Positions 1 through 5,654 of a stretch of DNA of 6,052 bases are shown piece after piece (positions within the stretch are counted from its first letter, which is position 1; every line of letters begins with the position of its first letter). A program made the position numbers and the translations under genes. Source of the DNA: Anaerolineae bacterium (GTDB lineage Bacteria; Chloroflexota; Anaerolineae; B4-G1; DUEL01); the NCBI GenBank assembly GCA_016926575.1, contig JAFGOJ010000196.1, positions 1 to 6,052 of the forward strand, in the 5' to 3' direction. The notes under the pieces were generated by a model. It was not told the origin of the DNA. It made no database searches and worked only from the letters and a program-made list of their open reading frames with translations.

Positions 1-744
1 ATCGAGGGCCACAGCCTGCGGGATGGGGAGCAGATTACCCGCGCCGACTTTTACCGGCGTTTGCCCACACTCTCGCAGGTGCCCACGACCGCCGCGCCCC
101 CGGGGCACGAGTTTGCCCTGGTCTTCCGCCGCCTGCTTGAAGAGGCAGACACGATCATCGCGGTGCTGGTCTCCGCCAGCCTGAGCGGGATGATGAACTC
201 CGCGTACATCGGCAAGAACGAGCTGCCCGGCGCCGACATCCACCTGGTCGATTCGCGGCAGGTGACGATGGGGCTGGGCTGGCAGGCGATCGTGGCGGCG
301 GAAGCGGCTGCCGCCGGTCAGAGCGCCGTCGACATCCTGGCACTGTTGGAGGACGTCCGCCCGCGCGTGCGGGTGGTGGCGTTGCTCGATACGCTGGATT
401 ACCTGCACCGCAGCGGGCGGGTGGCCTGGGCGCGCGTGGTCGCGGCTCGGCTCCTGCGCATCAAACCGCTGATCGAGGTGGCCGAAGGGGTGGTCTCGAT
501 GGCCGGGCGCGTGCGCACGCGTGGCAAAGCGATCGAGCAGGTGCTCCGCGATACGCAGGCCTTGGGCCGTCTGGAGCGCCTGGCGTCGCTCCACACAGCC
601 GCTCCGCCCGATCTGGCGGCGTTTCGTTCGCGCCTGGAGGCGCTGTTCCCGGACGAAACTATCGTGTCGAGTGAGGTGGGCCCGGTCGTGGGAACGCACG
701 TGGGCCCCTGGTGTTTGGGCATCGCTGCTATCGTCGCTGCATAA
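1..744 (+). CDS. DegV family fatty-acid-binding protein (5' partial)
   Basis: The frame is open from base 1, so the gene begins upstream; 247 residues are visible, ending at TAA 742-744. DegV (FakB-like) proteins are about 280 residues, so roughly 30-40 residues including the N-terminal SDS-type motif are missing. Visible hallmarks are the FYRRLPTLSQVPTTAAP segment (the family's 'P-x-TSQPS' lipid-binding loop, here diverged to PTT), SASLSGMMNSA (family 'SxLSGTxxSA'), DSRQVTMGLGW, and DTLDYLHRSGRV followed by LLRIKPLI, which is a very typical DegV C-domain signature. The C-terminus ends in a VGTHVGPWCLGIA stretch, matching the family's 'xGxHxGPGxxG' end. Known family members bind a single fatty acid; in Firmicutes they present it to the kinase FakA for phosphorylation. 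A DAK/FakA partner often lies nearby but none is visible here, so the substrate is unknown. It probably shares an operon with recG, which starts 8 nt downstream. Cytosolic; no membrane segment seen. Confidence 0.93.
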   Translation: MEGHSLRDGEQITRADFYRRLPTLSQVPTTAAPPGHEFALVFRRLLEEADTIIAVLVSASLSGMMNSAYIGKNELPGADIHLVDSRQVTMGLGWQAIVAAEAAAAGQSAVDILALLEDVRPRVRVVALLDTLDYLHRSGRVAWARVVAARLLRIKPLIEVAEGVVSMAGRVRTRGKAIEQVLRDTQALGRLERLASLHTAAPPDLAAFRSRLEALFPDETIVSSEVGPVVGTHVGPWCLGIAAIVAA

Positions 745-748
745 GGAG
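743..748 (+). promoter_or_regulatory. Shine-Dalgarno of recG
   Basis: AAGGAG overlaps the upstream TAA stop and lies 4 nt before the ATG at 753. It decides the recG start: the in-frame GTG at 711 lies inside the upstream gene and has no comparable site. The overlap of stop and ribosome site suggests translational coupling. Confidence 0.8.
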
Positions 749-752
749 AGAT

Positions 753-3167
753 ATGACGGCATCAGTCGAGAAGCTGACCAAGATTCTCAGGTTGGAAGCC
801 GAGAACGGGCACCGGGACCGGGCCGTTGTCGGCGGATTGGAACGATTTTCCGGCACATGGCTGCAAGATGCGGGCGTGGATTTCGACGCGAGTGCGCAGG
901 CCTGGATCGAAGACGTGGCCGAATGCCTCCAGGCGTACAGCCATCTGCCCGGCCCCGACGAGCGCGCGCCGGCGCTAGAGGCGCTGCTGGCGCTGCTGGC
1001 GCACGGGCCGGCGGATGAGACGGTCCCTGCACCGCCCGCGCCACCTCAACCCCAACCCGTCCGCCCGGCCCAGCCGGCCCGGCCGGCCGAGGAACCCGCC
1101 GGCCTCGAGGCCCCTATCACTGTGCTGCGTGGCGTCGGGCAGCGCCAGGCCTCGCGCATGGCCCGCCTGGGGCTGCACACGGTGCGCGACGTGCTCTTCT
1201 TCTTCCCCAGCCGCTACGACGACTTTTCTGGCTTGAAACCTATCAATCGGCTGGAGTATGGCGAGGAGGCCACGGTCGTCGCCAAGGTGTGGGACGCGGG
1301 CACGCGCCGCACGCGCAGCGGGAAGGTGCTGTTCAAGGCGGTCCTCGCCGACGGCACCGGCATGATGGAGGCGACCTGGTTCAACCAGCCCTACCTGGCC
1401 GAGCAGATCAAGGCCGGCGTGCAGATCGTGGTCAGCGGCAAAGTTGACGAGTACCTGGGCCGCTTCTGCTTCGTTTCGCCCGAGTGGGAACCGCTGCGCA
1501 AGGACTTGCTCCACACCGGCCGTTTGGTGCCGGTCTACCCGCTCACGGAGGGGCTTGGCGCGCGCTGGATGCGCCAGTTGATCAAGCGCACGGTCGATCA
1601 TTGGGCTCCCCGGCTGCCCGAACACCTCCCCGCCGCGGTGATGGAGGCGCACGGCCTGCTCGGCCTGGGCGACTCGCTGCAACAGATTCACTTCCCCGAT
1701 AGCCCGGAAGGGCTGGAGCAGGCGCGCTACCGCCTGGCCTTCGACGAGGCGTTCGTGTTCCAGTTGGGCCTCATGCGCCAGCGTCACTACTGGCGCTCCT
1801 TCACCGCGCGCCAACTGCCGATTGAATCCGACATGCTGCAGCAATTCGTCCTCAGCCTGCCGTTCCAACTCACGGGCGCGCAGCAGCGCGCATTGGACGA
1901 GGTGGTGAACGACTTGCGCTCCGCCTACCCGATGAACCGTCTGATCCAGGGCGACGTAGGTTCGGGGAAGACGGTGGTGGCGGCGGCGGCGATGGCGCTG
2001 ACGGTTGCGGCCGGGGCGCAGGCCGCGATGATGGCCCCCACCGAAATCCTGGTCGAGCAGCACTACGCCACCCTGCGCCGGCTCTTCGAGAGCCTGCCCG
2101 GCCCCACGCCGACGATTTGCTTGCTCAGCGGCAGCGTCACCGGCGCGGAACGGGAGGCCATCTACGCCGGGCTCGCCGACGGCTCGATCGACATCGCCGT
2201 GGGCACCCACGCATTGATTCAGGAAAGCGTGGTCTTCAAGGACCTGGCCATGGCCGTCATCGACGAGCAGCACCGCTTCGGCGTGCGCCAGCGCGCCGCC
2301 CTGCGGCAGAAGGGACAGGACGGCGTCTATACCCCGCACCTCCTGGTGATGACCGCCACGCCCATCCCGCGCTCCCTTCAATTGACCATGTGGGGCCATT
2401 TGGACGTGTCTGTCATCGACGAGATGCCGCCCGGTCGCCAACCGGTGACCACCCGCTGCATCTTGCCGCGCGAACGCGAGCGGGCCTACACCTTCCTGCG
2501 CACTCAGATCGAGAAGGGCCATCAGGCGTTCATCATCTGCCCACTGGTGGAGGAATCGGACAAGATCGAAGCCAGGTCGGCCGTCGAGGAGTACGAGCGG
2601 CTGCGCAGCGTGGTGTTTCCCGACCTGAAGCTCGAGCTGCTGCACGGGCGTATGAAGTCGGACGAGAAAGAGGCGAAGATGGGGGCCTTCGTGCGCGGCG
2701 AGGCCGACATTCTCGTGGCGACGTCGGTGGTGGAGGTGGGGATCGACGTGCCCAACGCGACGGTGATGCTGATCGAGGGGGCCGAGCGCTTCGGCCTGTC
2801 GCAACTGCACCAGTTCCGCGGGCGCGTCGGGCGGGGCGAGCACGCTTCGTATTGCCTGCTCGTGTCCGAGTCCCTATCGCCCGAGGCGCAGGAACGGCTG
2901 GCGGCGGTGGAAGCGACGAGCGACGGCTTCGAACTGGCACAGAAGGACCTGGACATCCGTGGCCCGGGTGAGTTCATGGGGACGCGCCAGTCGGGCTACC
3001 CGATGTTGAAGATGGCGTCGCTGGCCGACCTGCGGCTGTTGGAGACGGCGCGCGAGGCGGCCCGCCGCTTCTTTGACCAGGACCCCGAGATGAGCGCGCC
3101 GGGGGATGCCTTGTTGGCGGCACGCGTGGCGCAGGTGTGGGACGAAGCCGGCGGGGAGGTGAGCTGA
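753..3167 (+). CDS. recG: ATP-dependent DNA helicase RecG
   Basis: 804 residues. RecG remodels stalled replication forks and branch-migrates Holliday junctions and R-loops, in the cytosol on DNA. Order of parts: an extra helical N-terminal region (about 1-88); a Pro-rich linker (about 91-118); a helix-hairpin-helix-like stretch with LRGVGQRQA (about 124-145); the RecG wedge/OB fold (about 170-245); helicase domain 1 with Walker A GDVGSGKT (400-407), APTEIL (428-433), DEQH box (504-507) and TATPIPR (534-540); helicase domain 2 with ATSVVEVGIDVPNAT (656-670) and motif VI QFRGRVGR (687-694); and the C-terminal TRG region DLDIRGPGEFMGTRQSG (732-748), diagnostic of RecG rather than other superfamily 2 helicases. 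All catalytic motifs are intact. E. coli RecG is about 690 residues, so the excess is the N-terminal region. The start at 753 is chosen for its ribosome site. The TGA stop overlaps the coaD ATG by one base. Confidence 0.98.
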   Translation: MTASVEKLTKILRLEAENGHRDRAVVGGLERFSGTWLQDAGVDFDASAQAWIEDVAECLQAYSHLPGPDERAPALEALLALLAHGPADETVPAPPAPPQPQPVRPAQPARPAEEPAGLEAPITVLRGVGQRQASRMARLGLHTVRDVLFFFPSRYDDFSGLKPINRLEYGEEATVVAKVWDAGTRRTRSGKVLFKAVLADGTGMMEATWFNQPYLAEQIKAGVQIVVSGKVDEYLGRFCFVSPEWEPLRKDLLHTGRLVPVYPLTEGLGARWMRQLIKRTVDHWAPRLPEHLPAAVMEAHGLLGLGDSLQQIHFPDSPEGLEQARYRLAFDEAFVFQLGLMRQRHYWRSFTARQLPIESDMLQQFVLSLPFQLTGAQQRALDEVVNDLRSAYPMNRLIQGDVGSGKTVVAAAAMALTVAAGAQAAMMAPTEILVEQHYATLRRLFESLPGPTPTICLLSGSVTGAEREAIYAGLADGSIDIAVGTHALIQESVVFKDLAMAVIDEQHRFGVRQRAALRQKGQDGVYTPHLLVMTATPIPRSLQLTMWGHLDVSVIDEMPPGRQPVTTRCILPRERERAYTFLRTQIEKGHQAFIICPLVEESDKIEARSAVEEYERLRSVVFPDLKLELLHGRMKSDEKEAKMGAFVRGEADILVATSVVEVGIDVPNATVMLIEGAERFGLSQLHQFRGRVGRGEHASYCLLVSESLSPEAQERLAAVEATSDGFELAQKDLDIRGPGEFMGTRQSGYPMLKMASLADLRLLETAREAARRFFDQDPEMSAPGDALLAARVAQVWDEAGGEVS
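3153..3159 (+). promoter_or_regulatory. Shine-Dalgarno of coaD
   Basis: GGGGAGG sits within the last recG codons, 7 nt before the ATG at 3167. It supports that start over upstream in-frame GTG codons such as the one at 3137 and implies coupled translation with recG. Confidence 0.8.
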
Positions 3168-3682
3168 TGCGCCGCGCGATCTACCCCGGCACGTTCGATC
3201 CGATCCACCTGGGGCACGTGGACATCGCGGCGCGCGCCGCTGCGATCTTTGACGAGTTGATCGTCGCCGTGTACGACCGCCCGGCCAAGAAGGTGCTCTT
3301 CGACGTCGACGAGCGCGTGGCCCTGGCGTGCGACGCGCTCAGCGGCCTGCCGAACGTGCGGGTGATGACGTACCACGGCCTGACCGTCGAGTTTGCGCGC
3401 CAGGCCGGCGCGCACGTTATCGTGCGTGGGCTGCGGGTGATCAGCGACTTCGAATGGGAGTACCAGATGGCGCTCACCAACCACGAGCTCGCGCCGGAGA
3501 TCGAGTTCGTGTGTCTGATGACGCGGCAGGAGTACGCGTTCGTGAGTTCGAGCATCGTCAAGGAAGTGGCGATGCTGGATGGGGACGCCGGTCGTATGGC
3601 TCCGCCGGCCGTCATTGCCGCGTTGCAGACCGTGAAGGATCGGGGCAAGGACCCCGTGCCGCTCGTTTCGTTGCGGGATTAG
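3167..3682 (+). CDS. coaD: Phosphopantetheine adenylyltransferase CoaD
   Basis: 171 residues; the family is usually about 160. CoaD transfers AMP from ATP to 4'-phosphopantetheine, giving dephospho-CoA and pyrophosphate, the penultimate step of coenzyme A synthesis, in the cytosol. The nucleotidyltransferase signature is complete: YPGTFDPIHLGH at residues 6-17 with the TxxHxGH-type histidines H14 and H17; IVRGLRVISDFEWEYQMA (85-102), the conserved pantetheine/ATP-binding helix with R88 and the family's E/Q-rich end; and VSSSIVKE (126-133), the ISSTxVRE-like motif. The remaining C-terminal residues are variable. The start is fixed by a strong ribosome site and by the immediate RAIYPGTF motif. 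The ATG overlaps the recG stop (TGATG), so the two are almost certainly translated together. In many bacteria rsmD lies just upstream of coaD; here it is absent and recG takes that position. Confidence 0.98.
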   Translation: MRRAIYPGTFDPIHLGHVDIAARAAAIFDELIVAVYDRPAKKVLFDVDERVALACDALSGLPNVRVMTYHGLTVEFARQAGAHVIVRGLRVISDFEWEYQMALTNHELAPEIEFVCLMTRQEYAFVSSSIVKEVAMLDGDAGRMAPPAVIAALQTVKDRGKDPVPLVSLRD

Positions 3683-3707
3683 TCGCGCACGCGTCCATTA
3701 TCTGGTT

Positions 3708-3712
3708 GGAGG
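3708..3712 (+). promoter_or_regulatory. Shine-Dalgarno of the coiled-coil gene
   Basis: GGAGG lies 7 nt before the ATG at 3720, inside the 37-nt gap after coaD. It supports this start and that the short protein is really translated. I see no convincing promoter or terminator in the gap, so read-through from coaD is the simplest reading. Confidence 0.75.
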
Positions 3713-3719
3713 CTGGCAA

Positions 3720-4202
3720 ATGGATATTCTGCATCTTGTAGATCGTTTGGAAGAGACCGTCAAGGAAAGCCCGAGGCTGATGTTCAGCGCGATTCGATTC
3801 GTCGACGAGCGCCGCATCTGGGCCTTGCTCGACCAGATGCGCATCTCGGTTCCAGATGAGGTGCGGAAGGCCCAGCGCATCAACCGGGAGCGGGACCGCA
3901 TCCTGGCCCAGGCGCGCGAGGAGGCGGAGCGGATCGTGCAGGCCGGCCACGAACGGGCGGCCGTGCTGACGGCGGACCACGTCATCGCACAGGCGGCCGA
4001 GGCGCGGGCGCTCTCCGTCCGTGAGCGGGCCGAGCGTGAGATCGAAGACATGCGCAACGAAGCCGACCAGTACGCTTTCAACGTCCTGTGTCAAATGGAA
4101 GAGGAACTGCGCCGCGCGTTGAAGGTCGTGGAGAACGGCATTCGTAAGATTCAGGCCGAGCGGGCGGCATTGTCCGAGGGCGAAAGCGGATCGCAGGAGT
4201 AG
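3720..4202 (+). CDS. Coiled-coil protein, SepIVA/DivIVA-like
   Basis: 160 residues, no signal peptide or transmembrane segment. Layout: a short N-terminal amphipathic helix LHLVDRLEETV (4-14); a loop; WALLDQMRISVPDEVRKAQRI (34-54), where a hydrophobic strand/helix is followed by 'IPxE'; a long charged coiled coil rich in Ala, Glu and Arg (about 55-118, with AREEAERIVQAG at 65-76); then EADQYAFNVLCQMEEELRRAL (114-134) and a short acidic tail. This matches the architecture I recall for mycobacterial SepIVA: an N-terminal LDEL-type helix, a 'LIDDIKDAIPGEL'-like segment, a long EA-rich coil, and a C-terminal 'D-x-Y-x-x-x-x-L-x-x-x-E' segment. That protein's gene also occurs near coaD in actinobacteria. 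Such genes are often labelled ATPase or ATP synthase subunit b from coiled-coil similarity; no nucleotide-binding motif is present. A role in cell envelope growth or division is inference. It is last in the plus-strand cluster and converges with the gene at 4224-5108. Confidence 0.85.
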   Translation: MDILHLVDRLEETVKESPRLMFSAIRFVDERRIWALLDQMRISVPDEVRKAQRINRERDRILAQAREEAERIVQAGHERAAVLTADHVIAQAAEARALSVRERAEREIEDMRNEADQYAFNVLCQMEEELRRALKVVENGIRKIQAERAALSEGESGSQE

Positions 4203-4223
4203 CTGGCTGGGGCGGAACCCTTT

Positions 4224-5108
4224 CTACCCGACAGTCAGCGCGTAGCAGACCATCACGGCGTCTTCGATGAAGCCTTCCGACAGATACAGCGCCAGCGCCG
4301 ACGCGTTGTGCGCATCCACCGACAGATAAACGGGAGACATGCCATCACGCAGGGCGACGTCTACTGCCGTGCGCAGCATCAGGCGGCCTAACCCCTGCCC
4401 CCGATAGCCTGGGTGAACGCTCAACATCCCTATATTGGCGCTGCTCTCATTCACATCGTCCCGGCAGACGAGGGCCGTGCCCACAGGGGTATGGCCGCGC
4501 CGCAGCAGCAGGATGCCGCCTGGGATATATTCGTCGCTGTTGGCCACGTCTGTGAGATACTCCGGTGAGGCCCCCACGAATCCAGGCTGCTGACCGTAGT
4601 TCTCGTTCCACAGATCGCACATCTCGCGGATGCCGACCGTGTCGGCCGGCTCGAGGGCGATCAGGCTGTACCCCTCAGGCACGCTGGCGGGCGGGACCGT
4701 GCGCGCGTGGTACGCCAACAGGTAGGCAGTCCGCTCCACGACGAAGCCCAGTGCCTCCCAGCACCGACGCGCCTGGGTCTTGCCTTGCGGCAAGAAGCCG
4801 TACACGGAGTGCAAGTCGCTGGTATGCGGGCGGATGGCCGCGAGCAAGGCCGCGTAGGCTGCGGGGGATGGATCCGCCGCGTGGAAGATCGTCAGGCGGG
4901 CCTTGCCCTTGGTGCGATACGGCTGGGTGCGCATCAGGCCCACAGCGCCGACTGCCTGCGCTCCTTGGAGCAAGAGGTACGCCGGGTACTCCTCGGTGGG
5001 GACGAAAGCGTCATCGGGGAGAAAGGATTCGTCGTGCTCTGCGCCGTGTAGGCGGCAATAGCGCACGTATTCGGCCACATTGTCCAACGATATGGGAGAA
5101 ATGGTCAT
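4224..5108 (-). CDS. Tandem-GNAT N-acetyltransferase
   Basis: 294 residues from the ATG at 5108. The C-terminal half (about 146-294) is a complete GNAT domain: IGMLSVHPGYRGQGLG (226-241) is motif A, with the acetyl-CoA pyrophosphate-binding R236-G-Q-G-L-G241; VYLSVDAHNASALALYLSEGF (260-280) is motif B with N268, Y275 and the terminal GF. The N-terminal half (about 1-135) looks like a degenerate second GNAT fold: it lacks the RxxGxG loop but ends CWEALGFVVERTAYLLAY (116-133), parallel to the end of the second domain. Two-domain GNATs usually have one active half; the substrate (small-molecule amine, peptide N-terminus or antibiotic) cannot be told. The frame stays open 39 codons further upstream, but that extension is encoded by the palindrome, has no protein-like character and was excluded. 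Only a weak TAGG lies 6 nt before the chosen ATG. Its stop is 21 nt from the convergent neighbour's. Confidence 0.9.
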   Translation of the reverse strand: MTISPISLDNVAEYVRYCRLHGAEHDESFLPDDAFVPTEEYPAYLLLQGAQAVGAVGLMRTQPYRTKGKARLTIFHAADPSPAAYAALLAAIRPHTSDLHSVYGFLPQGKTQARRCWEALGFVVERTAYLLAYHARTVPPASVPEGYSLIALEPADTVGIREMCDLWNENYGQQPGFVGASPEYLTDVANSDEYIPGGILLLRRGHTPVGTALVCRDDVNESSANIGMLSVHPGYRGQGLGRLMLRTAVDVALRDGMSPVYLSVDAHNASALALYLSEGFIEDAVMVCYALTVG

Positions 5109-5141
5109 GAGTAGCCTATTTCCCGTCGCGAAACGGGGGAG

Positions 5142-5182
5142 TGGGGGGTTTGCGGGCAGCGAAGCTGCCCGCAAACCCCCCA
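5142..5182. repeat. Perfect 19-bp palindrome with GAA loop
   Basis: Bases 5142-5160 are the exact reverse complement of 5164-5182, separated by GAA (plus strand). The apex reads GCGAAGC, a sequence known to form an unusually stable DNA mini-hairpin. Six G on one arm face six C on the other. It lies in the spacer between the response regulator stop and the acetyltransferase start. No T-tract follows on either strand, so it does not look like a standard intrinsic terminator; a dispersed REP-like element or an mRNA-stabilising or insulating hairpin is more likely. It is the only copy in this window. Confidence 0.9.
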
Positions 5183-5197
5183 TCTTCTGCCTTCGAC

Positions 5198-5223
5198 GCG
5201 CCAGGCACGTCATTGCCAGGCGC
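5198..5223. repeat. Imperfect inverted repeat, 10-bp arms
   Basis: GCGCCAGGCA (5198-5207) pairs with TGCCAGGCGC (5214-5223) across a 6-nt loop, with a single A/A mismatch at 5203/5218. It lies 21 to 46 nt beyond the response regulator stop (minus strand). No T-run follows, so terminator function is doubtful; it may be part of the same mobile or repetitive unit as the neighbouring palindrome. Confidence 0.55.
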
Positions 5224-5243
5224 ATAGCCTGAGCAGCACCTCT

Positions 5244-5654
5244 CTACAATGGATACTCCGGTTCCTCCCGCCGCTCTCCAAGCATCTCTTGAACCGTTTT
5301 GACCAGCAGTTCCGGCTCGATGGGCTTGTCCATGAACACGTCCACCGGCAAGTAGTCTTCGTGGGGGGCGAACCGGTAGGGAACTTCCTTAGTGCTGTGG
5401 ATGGCGGTGAGCATCAGGATAGGTAGGTCGGTCAGGCTGTAATCCTCGCGCAGTGCGCGTGCCACCTCGAAGCCCTCGAGCCCGCCCTTGAGGACGACGT
5501 CGAGCACGACGAGGTCGGGCTTGATGTCGAGGACCTTGGCGATGCCCGCCTCGGGCGTCGTCGCCGTCTCCACGGTGTAGCCTTCGCCTTCGAGCACCAG
5601 GTGCATCGTGTAGAGATAATCCTTGTCGTCGTCGATGACGAGTATGGTAGCCAT
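5244..5654 (-). CDS. Stand-alone receiver-domain response regulator
   Basis: 136 residues, a single CheY-like receiver with no output domain. Key residues are all visible: the acidic pocket D8-D9(-D10) in ILVIDDD; phosphoacceptor D52 in LVVLDVVL; switch T83 in MLTA; F107 as the aromatic switch; and K110 in MDKP. It should be phosphorylated on D52 by a histidine kinase that is not in the window, and act by protein contact or as a phosphorelay intermediate. The T83 to K110 spacing is 27 residues against about 22 in CheY, owing to a longer segment containing PYRFAPHEDYLPVD. The start is set by GGAGGA just upstream; its ATG overlaps the stop of the oxidoreductase gene by one base (TGATG), so the two are co-translated and probably work in one pathway. 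A 46-codon upstream extension was rejected because it lies inside the oxidoreductase gene in another frame. Confidence 0.94.
   Translation of the reverse strand: MATILVIDDDKDYLYTMHLVLEGEGYTVETATTPEAGIAKVLDIKPDLVVLDVVLKGGLEGFEVARALREDYSLTDLPILMLTAIHSTKEVPYRFAPHEDYLPVDVFMDKPIEPELLVKTVQEMLGERREEPEYPL

Noticed and set aside
711..752. Upstream GTG start for recG adding 14 residues
   Set aside because: It lies inside the degV-like gene without a ribosome site, while ATG 753 has AAGGAG at the right place.
1060..1092. CCGGCC-type simple repeat
   Set aside because: It lies within recG and is explained by Pro/Ala codons of the linker in a GC-rich genome; no separate element is needed.
975..2843. A 622-codon open frame on the minus strand opposite recG
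   Set aside because: It lies wholly antisense to an intact RecG with every helicase motif. Long antisense open frames are common in GC-rich genes, and its His/Arg/Gln-rich, low-motif composition looks like a shadow translation.
3720..4202. Reading the coiled-coil gene as ATP synthase subunit b
   Set aside because: There is no N-terminal membrane helix and no ATP synthase genes are nearby; the similarity is limited to coiled-coil composition.
4203..4223. Possible bidirectional terminator between the convergent genes (GGG-CGGAA-CCC-TTT)
   Set aside because: The stem is only 3-4 bp and the T-run is three bases, too weak to call.
5142..5182. Palindrome as a classical intrinsic terminator
   Set aside because: The stem is strong but there is no T-tract after it on either strand.
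5109..5225. 39-codon N-terminal extension of the acetyltransferase
   Set aside because: The extension is encoded largely by the perfect palindrome and the imperfect inverted repeat and has no protein-like character. The GNAT fold is complete from the ATG at 5108.
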